IMG/VR virus record: IMGVR_UViG_3300028590_000013
Location: 1 to 64,000 of that record
From: a virus
Length of the DNA stretch: 64,000 bases
Reading direction: 5' to 3' (one strand)
Translations under genes and position numbers: made by a program
Notes under the pieces: generated by a model
What the model saw: the letters and a program-made list of their open reading frames with translations, nothing else
What the model was told of the DNA's origin: nothing
The model's database searches: none
Shown: piece by piece, positions 40,190-49,452 of the stretch
How positions within the stretch are numbered: the stretch's first letter is position 1
Layout of the letters: every line of letters begins with the position of its first letter

Positions 40190-41415
40190 GGCACGACCAC
40201 CAGCTCAACGTCTTCGGGATCGCAAACAGCGCGGGCATTGAATGCGATGGTGACGTCAGCATCAGCAGGGACCGCGGGGTCAATGGCGAGCAGAACCTCG
40301 TTCACCTCGAAGGTCCGCGCCTGGGCGGCGAGCAAGGGATCAAAGATGTTCGTCACCGGATCCATGCCGAAGTAGAACTGCGCGGGCCCGTAGATGCGGC
40401 CCTGATCCACGCGCCCACCAATCTCCAGGCCGGAGATGTAGGCCGCCACCATAGTCTGGATTTGCAGGCCAATGGCGGTCGTGTAGCCACTGCGCGCCTT
40501 GACGGTGATCTTGACCTTAATCCGCGTTGCATCTGCCACGAAGTAGCGAATGAAATAGAGAATCCCCGTGGCGCTCGTGACTTCGACCACCGTGGTGCCA
40601 TGCGTGTAGGCCCCCGGTGTCTTCTTTCGCAAGTAGGTGTTGGCGATCTCCTGCGGATCACCACCCACGGTCACGATGGCCGTCGAGTGCTCAGGCAGCC
40701 CGTTGCCATCAGTGGTGTCGGTGTCATTCTCATAGCCCTTGACCTCTTGCACCCCTGGAAGGTTGGCGATGGCCCCCACAATGCCGTCAAGGACGGTCTG
40801 GGAGGGCAGGGCCGTGCTCATGGTTTGGCGGCGACGTAGGGCCGCGTCTGTCTCCACAGGAGCCCCTGGGGTAGCAGCTGCTGGATTGGTCACGCTTTGC
40901 CAGCCCAGTGTGGGTGTGGCGATCTGCGTGATGGTTCCCGCCTCGGCCTCGATAGCGCCCTCGTCGGCGGCCGTGGCGAGCACGTTCACAAAGCCTGCAG
41001 GAGGAATGACGACAAAGACCGGGAGGTTCCAACGTCGGCCTTGGTCATCCGTGGCGACGCCGCCCGTGATCGTGGCGCCGACATTGCCCTCGATCACCAG
41101 GGTGGCCGTGCTCCGGCTCGCCACTTGGCGGGCGATGCCATTGAGCTTCACGTTGTTGCTCAGCGCCGTGAACTGCCCAGTGCTTGGCGAGAAGCTGTGG
41201 AAGGTGGCGATGATCGAATCGTTGGCATCGCTGAAGCCCTTGGCAACCACGGCGAGGAGCTGGCCGTCCTGGCTGTCGGGAGCGATGTAGGCGTCCGTGC
41301 CATAGATCTGCTGGAAGCTCGTTTGCAAGGACTCATAGATCTCGGCATAGGTCGGTGCCACGGGGCCGCTGGGCGTGAGCGTGACGGCCAGAGAGGGGAG
41401 GGGATAGGCTGGCAT
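40186..41415 (-). CDS. Baseplate wedge gpJ-like protein
   Basis: A protein of 409 residues. PAYAEIYESL-type start, DSQDGQLLAVVAKG, ALRRRQTMST and the C-terminal domain are as in Mu gp47/P2 J/T4 gp6-type wedges. It lies immediately after the gpW/gp25-like gene. Overlap of one base with it. Confidence 0.87.
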   Translation of the reverse strand: MPAYPLPSLAVTLTPSGPVAPTYAEIYESLQTSFQQIYGTDAYIAPDSQDGQLLAVVAKGFSDANDSIIATFHSFSPSTGQFTALSNNVKLNGIARQVASRSTATLVIEGNVGATITGGVATDDQGRRWNLPVFVVIPPAGFVNVLATAADEGAIEAEAGTITQIATPTLGWQSVTNPAAATPGAPVETDAALRRRQTMSTALPSQTVLDGIVGAIANLPGVQEVKGYENDTDTTDGNGLPEHSTAIVTVGGDPQEIANTYLRKKTPGAYTHGTTVVEVTSATGILYFIRYFVADATRIKVKITVKARSGYTTAIGLQIQTMVAAYISGLEIGGRVDQGRIYGPAQFYFGMDPVTNIFDPLLAAQARTFEVNEVLLAIDPAVPADADVTIAFNARAVCDPEDVELVVVP

Positions 41416-41762
41416 TAGAAGACCTTATCGAGGTTAATGGTTGTCGGCCCATAGATGGTGTCGATGGCTGCCACCACTCTGAAGTTGCGCACCTCGACGG
41501 TGCTGTAGTACTTGGTCAACCGCGTGACGCCCGGCGTTTCGAGGATGCGGGTCTTCACCGCGATATCTCGAGTCAGCGCCGTGCGGTTGCCCAGGATGCG
41601 CTGCAGGTTCAAGCCTTCGCGAGTATCGAGGAACCACTCGTCTGTGAAGAGGCGCAAGCGCGTGAGGACGGCTTGCGCCACCGTAGCCGGGCTGTTGATG
41701 AGGAAGCGCGAGTTCCCGAAGAACTGGTAATCGCCGTTCGCATCCATGGCTCTGTATCGCAT
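41415..41762 (-). CDS. gpW/gp25-like baseplate protein
   Basis: A protein of 115 residues. TRLRLFTDEWFLDTREGLNL and the C-terminal NFRVVAAIDTIYGPTTINL are typical of the gp25-like wedge that nucleates baseplate and sheath. The stop touches the gpJ-like start. Confidence 0.8.
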   Translation of the reverse strand: MRYRAMDANGDYQFFGNSRFLINSPATVAQAVLTRLRLFTDEWFLDTREGLNLQRILGNRTALTRDIAVKTRILETPGVTRLTKYYSTVEVRNFRVVAAIDTIYGPTTINLDKVF

Positions 41763-41771
41763 AGGGCCTCC

Positions 41772-42629
41772 TTAATTGACCACGGCCGTGCTGTCACCGC
41801 CAATGGTGACTCCGCCATGGGTGTGCGTGTCCGTGAGGTTCTTGCCGTTGTAGGTGAAGGTGCCGCCGACATAGGCCGTTGCCACGTTGCTGTAGGCCAT
41901 GGAGCCGCCGCTGATGCTCATGTTCATGTTCGTCATGGTCACCGTGCCAGCGCCGCCGCCAACCCCCAGCCAGCTCATGTTGCCCAGGAAGGCAATGATG
42001 GGCGATGCCACGCCGAAGCTGGTGGCCGCCGTGCTCTGGATGACAGGCGCCTGCAGGTCGATCCGCGTGCCGCTCTTGATGAGCACGTCGTCATCGGCAT
42101 CCGCCTCGAACTTGCCACTCGTCTTGACGCGCACCAAGTGACTCTCGGGGTCGATCTCCACAAAAGCCTCCCCGTCGTTGCTACGGAACTGAGCGCGCGT
42201 TGTCGAGATATCCGAGATGACGCGAGGCACCGAGGAAACGCCCACAAAGGCGAAGCCATCGCTGAGGTCGTGCATTCGGATGTCAGCCTGAACCTGAATA
42301 CCACCACTTTGCCACCAAGCATCAATGCAGCGATTAGCGAAGACGACGAGGGCCTCATCTCCGCTCTTGATGGGGAAGGTCATGGTGACGCCACCGCCCT
42401 CAGGGAAGTGCACAGGTAAGTCCACGAGGAGGGGGAGGGCGATCCACTGGAAGCTGCCATCCGGGTTTTGCGCCTGGGCCTTCACAACGGGCTGGGCCGT
42501 CACCGTGCGCTTCTCAGGGTTGAAGCTCTGGATGAGGGCAGGCATGCTCGTGTAGATCTCCGACTGCATGCCCTGGAAGGCGGCAAGCAATGCGGTCTGT
42601 TGGCTGGCGCTTCGTTCTCGCCTATCCAT
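41772..42629 (-). CDS. Baseplate spike protein (gpV/gp138-like)
   Basis: A protein of 285 residues. An N-terminal OB-fold is followed by a beta-rich shaft, and the tip carries HTHGG (H269, H271), the iron-binding apex motif of central spikes. It would puncture the outer membrane when the sheath contracts. Confidence 0.82.
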   Translation of the reverse strand: MDRRERSASQQTALLAAFQGMQSEIYTSMPALIQSFNPEKRTVTAQPVVKAQAQNPDGSFQWIALPLLVDLPVHFPEGGGVTMTFPIKSGDEALVVFANRCIDAWWQSGGIQVQADIRMHDLSDGFAFVGVSSVPRVISDISTTRAQFRSNDGEAFVEIDPESHLVRVKTSGKFEADADDDVLIKSGTRIDLQAPVIQSTAATSFGVASPIIAFLGNMSWLGVGGGAGTVTMTNMNMSISGGSMAYSNVATAYVGGTFTYNGKNLTDTHTHGGVTIGGDSTAVVN

Positions 42630-43575
42630 AGGGTTTCACCTTTTTCGTAACGAGGTCGACGGCTAGGCAGACGAGGTCAACATACCACTCGGGGCCTCGC
42701 GTGTCGCCAACAAACTCAGCGCTGTAGATCCGATAGATGCCGTCGTCCGCGATGCTCGCGAATTGCTGAACTCCAGCCCAGCGGTCGTAGGGCACTTGGC
42801 CGCCGACGATGGCAGCCTCGGGGCTGTTCTCCGTGCGGTTGATGCTTCTGTTGTCGATCTTCACGAGGGCACCGATGACGAGCTTCGGGTTGATGAGCGC
42901 GCGACAGCGCATGCCGTCCTCTGTTTGCTCCACGCGGCCAATGAGGCCAGAAGCCGATGTGAGCACCACGGCCTCACTGGGCAGGTAGCCATCCAGGGGA
43001 ATGACATTCACTCGCCCGTTGGAGATCGTCCAGGTGGCACCTTGGGCCGCAGTCTCCTGCCGCAATGCAGCCCGAGCCAGGCCGAAGAGCACCTTCCCAC
43101 GGGGCAGCACGCCTCCCGTGCTGGGGACGAGCACCTTGCCGCTCTCTACGCCCTGTGGGGCCATAGCCCCGATCATTGCGCCGAGGCGCTGTGCGGGCGT
43201 GCTTCCCGAAGCCAACGTGGCATTGACCAAGGAGAAGTTGTACGCCATGTCGCCATCAGCCGCGAGGATGTCCAGGTACGTCGAGATGCCCGTGGGATCC
43301 TTGACGTCGCGGAATTGCTTGATGGTGCCCTGGAAAATGACGCCGAAGGCGCTGTTCTCGTAGCCTGCCTGGAGCACGACCTTGCTGTATTCGCCCTTTA
43401 CCTGGTTGACCGTGTCCTCGCTGAGATTGAAGACGCGAATGGCGCAGTTGTCCGGGCTCTCCTCGTCGGCTTGCCGCGTGGAGAACTTGAACTGCATCTC
43501 GCTCAGGTCAAGAGCCTTCTCACCCTCGACAAGGAGCAAGGAGGCCTTGCGCAGGTATTGGCTATCGGGTTCCAT
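42622..43575 (-). CDS. Baseplate hub protein (gpD/gp27-like)
   Basis: A protein of 317 residues. Beta-rich with phage hub-like segments (FSTRQADEESPDNCAIRVFN, LVNATLASGSTPAQRL). Its position between spike and plug genes fits the hub that seats the spike. It overlaps the spike gene by 8 bases. Confidence 0.7.
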   Translation of the reverse strand: MEPDSQYLRKASLLLVEGEKALDLSEMQFKFSTRQADEESPDNCAIRVFNLSEDTVNQVKGEYSKVVLQAGYENSAFGVIFQGTIKQFRDVKDPTGISTYLDILAADGDMAYNFSLVNATLASGSTPAQRLGAMIGAMAPQGVESGKVLVPSTGGVLPRGKVLFGLARAALRQETAAQGATWTISNGRVNVIPLDGYLPSEAVVLTSASGLIGRVEQTEDGMRCRALINPKLVIGALVKIDNRSINRTENSPEAAIVGGQVPYDRWAGVQQFASIADDGIYRIYSAEFVGDTRGPEWYVDLVCLAVDLVTKKVKPYG

Positions 43576-43576
43576 G

Positions 43577-43894
43577 TCAGTCCTCGACTACAAAAAAGAG
43601 GCGCCCCGCGGTGCCCAGGTTCTCCAGCGTTGGAACGGCATCGGTGTCGCCATCGGTTTGCACGATCAGCATGCCGCCAAACTTCATGTAGGCGTACTGG
43701 CCAAGGAGGTCAGCGCCCGTCACCAGCGGGATACCAGAGAGCATTGCCACGCGGTCCTGATCGGCAATGTCCAGGCTCCAGCAGCTCCCCGTGATGTTCC
43801 AGCGCAACGTGAGGAAGTAAGTGACCCCCGCCAGCTGGATGTTGAAGAGCTGCGGCTGTGCACTGAGAGGGATCTCGTAGGCTGTGCGGCTCAT
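43577..43894 (-). CDS. Baseplate plug protein
   Basis: A protein of 105 residues, a compact beta protein with FNIQLAGVTYFLTLRWN and a LNLG-type end; this is the baseplate-plug pattern of contractile phages. The start overlaps the upstream gene by 4 bases. Confidence 0.7.
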   Translation of the reverse strand: MSRTAYEIPLSAQPQLFNIQLAGVTYFLTLRWNITGSCWSLDIADQDRVAMLSGIPLVTGADLLGQYAYMKFGGMLIVQTDGDTDAVPTLENLGTAGRLFFVVED

Positions 43895-44562
43895 GGCGTG
43901 ACTCCTCCCGTAGCCGAGGCTGCGGCACTTGCTTCACCTGCCGTCGCGTTGTACTTGTTGCCATCGGCGAGCTGCTTGGTGCCCTTCTCGACGACTGGTG
44001 CCGTAGACTCGGGCTCCTGCTGGGCTTCGGGAGGCGCGCCCACTGCCACGACCTGCGTGGTGACGATCTGGACTTCGCGGCACTCGATGGTCAGCACCAT
44101 CGAGTTCTCATTCTCCTTGTCCGAGAGCGTGTCCATACTACGGATCAGCATGTTCTTGTAGATCCGCTTTCCCGTGAGGATCTCGAAGGGGATTCGAGAG
44201 GCTTGGAGCTGCCGCATGTTTTCGTACATGTCCCGCAAGGAACCCACGCCCTCACCACTGGTCATAGAGGTGAGGCCAGAAAGGCCATCGAAGGCGCCGC
44301 CGTCATCGAGCAGGGAACCCACGTCGGAGTCTCCCCCCGGGCTCTCACTCCAACCCGCACGGATAGTCACGCTGCTAGGCAGCATGAAAGCGTGGTCGCT
44401 GATGACGGCGCCGCTCTCCACCGGGTGGTCCGTGATGACCATCTCATCACGGTGGCGCTCTTCGATGGTGACCTGTGCGGTGAAGGGGCCAATCATGCGC
44501 ACAGGCGTCACTTGGATGACCTGCTCGCCGGCGTCAAGGCCCGGGTTCAGGAAGCCGATCAT
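43891..44562 (-). CDS. Baseplate/distal tail protein
   Basis: A protein of 223 residues. Residues 55-175 contain SGAVISDHAFMLPSSVTIRA and an IPFEILTGKRIYKNMLI segment, the pattern of Dit-like phage baseplate proteins (DUF6046/phage_base_V neighbours). The tail is Ala/Gly/Ser-rich. Starts one base inside the tape-measure stop. Confidence 0.65.
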   Translation of the reverse strand: MIGFLNPGLDAGEQVIQVTPVRMIGPFTAQVTIEERHRDEMVITDHPVESGAVISDHAFMLPSSVTIRAGWSESPGGDSDVGSLLDDGGAFDGLSGLTSMTSGEGVGSLRDMYENMRQLQASRIPFEILTGKRIYKNMLIRSMDTLSDKENENSMVLTIECREVQIVTTQVVAVGAPPEAQQEPESTAPVVEKGTKQLADGNKYNATAGEASAAASATGGVTP

Positions 44563-46205
44563 TACTGTACCCTCGGTTTCATGTTGCGCACCACGTCAGA
44601 GTTGGCGTTGTTGATCTCCGCCCCCACGGCCTTCGCGGCTTGGTTGGGATCGCTGACACCGCTGATGCTGATGTGATTGGTCTGAGTGAAGCTGCCTGCG
44701 GCTTGGCCGCCGCCACCGGCGATAGCCGCCATGTAGCCGCGCGTCTCGGCGGGGGCGCGCCCCAGGCCCTTGCGGTCCACGTTGCCTTCACCCCAGTTGT
44801 AGGCAGCCGCCGCCTTGTTCTGGTCGCCGTCGTACTTCTTAAGCAGATTGCTATACATCTTGGCGGCAGCCGTGGCGCTCTGGTCGAGGTCGTTGGGATC
44901 CGAGAGCCCATACTGCTTGGCCGTGGCAGGCATGAACTGGAAGTGCCCTTGTGCCCCCGCACTCGAGAGCATGGATCCACCGCGGCGGCTCTCCTGGGCC
45001 CAAACGCGGCCCAGCCACCCCTTGGGCAGCCCATACTGCTTCTCCAGCTTGGCGAAGAGGGGCGCCGCCTTTTCGGCAGCCGCAGCCTGGCGCGCCACCT
45101 CGGCTTTGCTTGCCTTGGGGCCTGGAGCGGGGCCGCCATCGGCCAACGTGCCACCAGAAGGGGCCGCAACGGGCGCAGAGGAGGGCGCAGCCACGGAGGG
45201 AGGGGGAGTGCCTCCCGTCTTGAAAGCGGCGTCGTCCTGGGCCGTATCCACGCTCGCTTCGTTGGCGATGGGCCGCGCATACTTCTTACTCCCTGCAGAA
45301 CGCATGAAGTCCTCGTACTTGCCGCGAATCCATCCGGTAACCCCGGTACGAGCTGCTGTGCTCTCGCCTTCACTGATGCCAAGGCGCTCCTTGCTCTCCT
45401 TGCTCATCTCCACGCCGCCGCCCGTGGGCTTCAGGCCCACGCCTTCTAGCAGCCGTGACCAGATGTCGCCCTGCTGGACGATCTTGATCCAATCGCTGAG
45501 CACCTCACGGCTCACTGCGCTCACCTCCAGCAACTTCGGGAGGAGGGCGATGGCGAGAGTGTCCTTGAAGAGGCCGAGGACTTCATACGTCTCGCGCCAG
45601 CTGTTGGCGATGTCCACGCTCGCCTTGGCTGCCTTGTCTTGATCTATGCCAAAAGCCGCCGCCATCTCCTTGCGCTGAGCATTGGCCGCCTTCAGCTTGT
45701 CCAGGCCATCCTGCAACATGAAGAGGGTATCTGGGTCAATGCCGAAGAGGTTGGCGTACTTCTCAGCCACGAAGAATGGCATCTTCTTCAGCTGGGTGAC
45801 GAGGTCTACCAGCACGTCGCTCTTATCGCGGCCCTTCACTTGCACGCCGAGGCTGTTCAGGAGGCCCGTGAGACCTGGGTTGCTCCGCAGGTTGCGGGCC
45901 ACGGCTTCAAGGCTCTCCTGAACGTTCTTGACGCCTACATTGCGCGCCGCGTAGTCCAAGGCCCTCATGCTCCCCACAGCGCTATCCGTTCTCCGGCTAG
46001 CGTAGTAGAGTTTCTCCATGCTGTAGGCGAACGTCGAGACCATGGCGACCGCTGCCGTGCCAACGCCAATGAGGGACTTGCCGAGCTTATCGGCGCGCTT
46101 GTCCCAGTTCTTCAGCCCATCGTCGAACTTCTTGCCTTCCTTCTCATCGACCTTGAAGCCAAGGCTGATGAGGTACTCACGCAAGATTGTCGAATTGTCG
46201 GCCAT
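44562..46205 (-). CDS. Tail tape measure protein with lytic transglycosylase domain
   Basis: A protein of 547 residues. Helical N-terminus with a hydrophobic segment (about 41-62), then a coiled tape region, a Pro/Ala linker (about 315-360), and an SLT domain (about 370-470: VWAQESRRGGSMLSSAGAQG, then FQFMPATAKQYGL). The glutamate in QES is the expected catalytic residue. It sets tail length and opens peptidoglycan during injection. It is short, implying a short tail. Confidence 0.85.
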   Translation of the reverse strand: MADNSTILREYLISLGFKVDEKEGKKFDDGLKNWDKRADKLGKSLIGVGTAAVAMVSTFAYSMEKLYYASRRTDSAVGSMRALDYAARNVGVKNVQESLEAVARNLRSNPGLTGLLNSLGVQVKGRDKSDVLVDLVTQLKKMPFFVAEKYANLFGIDPDTLFMLQDGLDKLKAANAQRKEMAAAFGIDQDKAAKASVDIANSWRETYEVLGLFKDTLAIALLPKLLEVSAVSREVLSDWIKIVQQGDIWSRLLEGVGLKPTGGGVEMSKESKERLGISEGESTAARTGVTGWIRGKYEDFMRSAGSKKYARPIANEASVDTAQDDAAFKTGGTPPPSVAAPSSAPVAAPSGGTLADGGPAPGPKASKAEVARQAAAAEKAAPLFAKLEKQYGLPKGWLGRVWAQESRRGGSMLSSAGAQGHFQFMPATAKQYGLSDPNDLDQSATAAAKMYSNLLKKYDGDQNKAAAAYNWGEGNVDRKGLGRAPAETRGYMAAIAGGGGQAAGSFTQTNHISISGVSDPNQAAKAVGAEINNANSDVVRNMKPRVQ

Positions 46206-46209
46206 GCGG

Positions 46210-46880
46210 TTACCTCCGTTTGTTCAGTGCTTCGAGCTTCTCAGCCTCAGCTTTGTTGAAGCGATAGAGGTTCTCGTCCTCTACGTCAATCGCCTCGTTA
46301 AGCAGCATGACACGGCCCAACGAGATGCTGCCGTCGTAGAGAGCGGCCTCTGGGAGGACGCGCCGCATGACAGGGCGGTACATCTGGTCCTCGCCCTCCA
46401 CCATGCCGATAGTCTCTACGCTGCTGGAGCCTCGGGACTTGCTGAGGAGCTTCTCGATTCGACCTGCGCGAGAAGCTCCTTGAAAAAATCCTCCAGATTG
46501 ACCTGGAGGACGGCCACCACGATAGCGATCATGTGCTGCATCTTGATGTCCTCGTACTGCAGCGCCGCGCCCGTGCTGACAGGCGCCCACATGTCTTTGC
46601 CACCGGGGCCCTTCTCGGCCCGCTTCACCACGCCCAAGCAAGTGGCGAAGATGTAGTCAGTCTGCTCGTCACTCATCGTGGAGAGCACTTGGCTCACCGG
46701 GCCCAGCACAGGCATGAGCTGATCCACGTCAATGCTGCGATGCTGCAGGATCGTGGCAAAGCTAATGCCCATGGTGGCGAGGAGGGGGGCGATGCGGCGA
46801 CTCACATGGAATTGCTGCATCGCGTTGAGCTGGCCGATCTGGTACTTGTGGCCGCCGATGACGGGTTCGGGATTGATCAT
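46210..46880 (-). CDS. Tail assembly chaperone, -1 frameshift product (G-T type)
   Basis: Shares 133 codons with the short form and then continues in the -1 frame after T-TTT-TTC at 46488-46482, giving 223 residues. The downstream frame (46212-46482) has no plausible start of its own and directly precedes the tape measure, exactly as in lambda G/GT and similar chaperone pairs. It would recruit tube subunits to the tape measure. Confidence 0.8.
46416..46880 (-). CDS. Tail assembly chaperone, short form (G type)
   Basis: A protein of 154 residues, mostly helical, in-frame stop at 46416. CCCAGGAGACCAATAA precedes ATG 46880. The slippery site lies at codons 131-133. Located between tube and tape measure as in other contractile phages. 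Confidence 0.82.
   Translation of the reverse strand: MINPEPVIGGHKYQIGQLNAMQQFHVSRRIAPLLATMGISFATILQHRSIDVDQLMPVLGPVSQVLSTMSDEQTDYIFATCLGVVKRAEKGPGGKDMWAPVSTGAALQYEDIKMQHMIAIVVAVLQVNLEDFFKELLAQVESRSSSASPEAPAA
46445..46488 (-). promoter_or_regulatory. Programmed -1 frameshift signal
   Basis: TTTTTTC (46488-46482) in the X-XXY-YYZ phase, followed one base later by a perfect 12-bp stem: AGGAGCTTCTCG (46480-46469) and CGAGAAGCTCCT (46456-46445) with a 12-base loop. The spacer is shorter than usual, so the lower base pairs would melt at the ribosome entrance. Confidence 0.82.
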
Positions 46881-46904
46881 TTATTGGTCTCCTGGGGATT
46901 AAAC

Positions 46905-47345
46905 TTACACGCCGAGGTTGGCGTCGCAGCGCACGACGTCGAACTCCCACGACACGATGCCGCCTTCCTTGGCGTAGGTGAGATCGGGCACCTTGGAGAA
47001 GGCGGTCTGACGGCAGGAGATGCCGTCATTGCGGCTCACGTCAGCGATGACCAGCGTGTTCTGGCCGTGGAGGGCGCCACTCGAACGCTGGAAGTTCGCC
47101 ATCTGCATGAGCTTCGCATTGGTAGGCGAAGTCTTCAGCAGGTTGACGGTGACCTTGGCGCTGCGGTCAGCGAAGAGGCTGTGCATGCCCTCGCCGTCCG
47201 CACCGATGGTCATGCCGTTGAAGGGGCCCGTGGGCACGATCGTGATGCCTTCCTCACTGTTGCCGGCACCGGCACCGATGGAAAAGGCCCCACCGGGGCC
47301 CGTGATCGATGCCGTGACGTCGAGGAAGCTGTAGGTCTTGCTCAT
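46905..47345 (-). CDS. Tail tube protein (DUF3277-like)
   Basis: A protein of 146 residues. SYTDVTASITGPGG-like N-terminus and the C-terminal SWEFDVVRCDANLGV are typical of the tube family paired with DUF3383 sheath. It lies between the sheath gene and the chaperone. Confidence 0.82.
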   Translation of the reverse strand: MSKTYSFLDVTASITGPGGAFSIGAGAGNSEEGITIVPTGPFNGMTIGADGEGMHSLFADRSAKVTVNLLKTSPTNAKLMQMANFQRSSGALHGQNTLVIADVSRNDGISCRQTAFSKVPDLTYAKEGGIVSWEFDVVRCDANLGV

Positions 47346-47372
47346 TGCTCTACTCCTGAAGTTGCTTTGGGT

Positions 47373-48857
47373 TTACTGATTGACCGTGACAGCGATGTCG
47401 ACGTGGTGGATGGCGCCTGCCAGCTTGGCGGCGATCTGGATGGGCACGGCAAGGCGGGCCGCACGATCGGCGGGGTCTTGCGTGTCCACGTTGGGAGCGT
47501 AGACGTAGTAACCCTTCTCCAGGTAGGAGCCCTGGGTGATGGTGCCGAAGCCGTTGCTGTTCCACACGCCCGGAGCCAGCAGGCCATTCACCACGGCCTG
47601 GGCACAGACAGCCTCGCACGTGGTCGTGAGGAGCTGCATGCCAGCATTGGTCTGCGGGATCTTCGTGGGGCTCGTGTAGAGCAGGTTGTAGACGCGCTGC
47701 TGCAGCTCGACGGCAAGCCAGTCGGTGCCCGTCACGATGTCCACGAACGTGCCATCGGTCATCACGCCTTGCTCGATGATGGCCGTGTCGTTGTTGTAGT
47801 TCACGAAGATGTTGGCGTTCTTCGCTTCGGCTGCATCGGCTTGGTTGCTGTTCAGCGATTCCGCCACGACGCCAGGCTCCTGCTTGAACTTCAGGGTCAT
47901 CACCGTGTTGTTGCCGTTGAAGTCCGTGGTCAGGATCCGGCCTGCCGCACTGAAGGCGGCAAACAGATCGCTGCTGGAGAACTGCACGAACGTACGGCGG
48001 TAGTTGAGCTGCGAGAGCAGGTAGGCGATATCGGTGGTGGACACCGTCGAGAGCACGCCCGCTTCGTTGGTCGTGAGCCAGTAGGTGTGCTTCGTGTTCG
48101 TGCCTTCGATGAAGCCAGCAATGGCCAGGTGATCGGCATTGGCAGCAGAGGGCACGCCCACGCCATACCACTTCTGGCCCAGCATGGCATCCATGAGCTG
48201 CACAGCGGCCACCGCGGACTCGGCAACCTGCCCCGTGAAGAGGTAGGCGCCACTCGAGGCCGCCGTCATGCCGATCAGCGTGGAGATGTCGGTGCCCGTG
48301 GCGGCAGCCTGCATGAAGCTGATGGCCGAGGCAGCGCCGGTCGTGTTGCTGGTGATCTCGAAGCGCTGGTAGTTGGCGTTCCAGATCACCGTAGTGCCGA
48401 CAAGGGCCGTCTGGATGATGGCCGCCACTGCGTTGAGGTTCGCGGCAGCCGAGAAGTCCAAGCCCGTGATGTCAGCAGCGGCTGCGCCATCCTTGGCGAT
48501 CTTGAAGGAACCCGTGGTGATGGCGTTCCAGGTGGCGATCAGCTGACTCGAAGAGGGCAGCGTGGCACCGCGGATGCCGCCCTTGCTTGCCGCATTCACC
48601 CAGCGGGCGATGAGCATCTCGGTGGGCTGGGGCGACTGGCTGAACCAGCGCTGTGCCGCTTTGTATTCCTCGGCGAGCAGGCCGAAGTCATTGGCGACGT
48701 CCGTGAGGTCCGTGTAGCTGCGGTAGCGCTCCACCGGGTCAATGATGGCTGAGGTGCCCATGACCAGCATGTTGGAAAGGCTTTGCGCCTGGGCGCCGGC
48801 TTGCGTCAGGAAGACGCTGACGGCGACGACACGCGAAACGGAAAGGGAGGGCTTCAT
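47373..48857 (-). CDS. Contractile tail sheath protein (DUF3383-like)
   Basis: A protein of 494 residues. VSRVVAVSVFLTQAGAQAQS at the N-terminus is the first beta strand of this sheath family rather than a signal peptide. A C-terminal domain with YYVYAPNVDTQDPADRAAR and a final HHVDIAVTVNQ strand fits strand-swapped sheath subunits. AAGGAAGCC precedes the ATG. Confidence 0.85.
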   Translation of the reverse strand: MKPSLSVSRVVAVSVFLTQAGAQAQSLSNMLVMGTSAIIDPVERYRSYTDLTDVANDFGLLAEEYKAAQRWFSQSPQPTEMLIARWVNAASKGGIRGATLPSSSQLIATWNAITTGSFKIAKDGAAAADITGLDFSAAANLNAVAAIIQTALVGTTVIWNANYQRFEITSNTTGAASAISFMQAAATGTDISTLIGMTAASSGAYLFTGQVAESAVAAVQLMDAMLGQKWYGVGVPSAANADHLAIAGFIEGTNTKHTYWLTTNEAGVLSTVSTTDIAYLLSQLNYRRTFVQFSSSDLFAAFSAAGRILTTDFNGNNTVMTLKFKQEPGVVAESLNSNQADAAEAKNANIFVNYNNDTAIIEQGVMTDGTFVDIVTGTDWLAVELQQRVYNLLYTSPTKIPQTNAGMQLLTTTCEAVCAQAVVNGLLAPGVWNSNGFGTITQGSYLEKGYYVYAPNVDTQDPADRAARLAVPIQIAAKLAGAIHHVDIAVTVNQ

Positions 48858-48868
48858 TTTGGCTTCCT

Positions 48869-49444
48869 TCAGGGGGTGGGAGGGCTGACGATGATGGGAG
48901 TGATGTAGTGCTCGTTGTCCAGGCCGATACCGGCGCTGTTGATCGAGGCACTCTTGTAGACGCGGCGAATGCGACGGCGCAAGAGCACAGGGAGGTCATA
49001 GCGCTGCTGATAGACCTCCTTCACCAGAGAGGGTAGGTGGCGCTCTCGCGCCGTGTTGACGAGCTTGATGCCTTCACGGCCAAGGGCGAAACGGTTCTGC
49101 TCGATCTGCAGGCCATCCTTGAAGATGCCGCACACGCGCTGCGAGTTCGGCCCATAAAAGGAAGCCAAGAGATTGATCTCTTGGTCACGCTCCAGCTCGA
49201 TATCCGTTTCGTTGACCTGCCGGATGAAGGCGAAGGCATCGGCGTCGCTCGTGTTGATGAGCAGCGCCACCCAGTTCACCGAGAAGTCGGGAAGCAGGGG
49301 TGGATTGGGTTGAGCCGAGGGCCGCACCAGCGTAGGGAGCAGACCAGTGATGCCAACCACCGTTTCTTGGATGACGTCAACTAGGACGTCATCCTCCAGA
49401 ATAGCGGGTAGGGCCTCTGGTAGCACAAAGGGGACTGTTGCCAT
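48869..49444 (-). CDS. Neck/tail terminator-like protein
   Basis: A protein of 191 residues with two domains: beta/helix N-terminal part and a C-terminal part with RRRIRRVYKSASINSAG. Its position just above the sheath gene suggests a neck or terminator protein (LIC_12616-like). Confidence 0.6.
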   Translation of the reverse strand: MATVPFVLPEALPAILEDDVLVDVIQETVVGITGLLPTLVRPSAQPNPPLLPDFSVNWVALLINTSDADAFAFIRQVNETDIELERDQEINLLASFYGPNSQRVCGIFKDGLQIEQNRFALGREGIKLVNTARERHLPSLVKEVYQQRYDLPVLLRRRIRRVYKSASINSAGIGLDNEHYITPIIVSPPTP

Positions 49445-49452
49445 TGCTTCTC

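Noticed and set aside
46533-48752. 739-residue plus-strand open frame across sheath and tube genes
   Set aside because: Antisense to genes with strong family motifs; no ribosome site; low-complexity His/Gly/Arg sequence typical of shadow frames.
47373-48857. Signal peptide on the tail sheath protein
   Set aside because: The hydrophobic start fits the first strand of the DUF3383 sheath family and lacks the RA(R/K)TRD ending shared by capsid and cement proteins.
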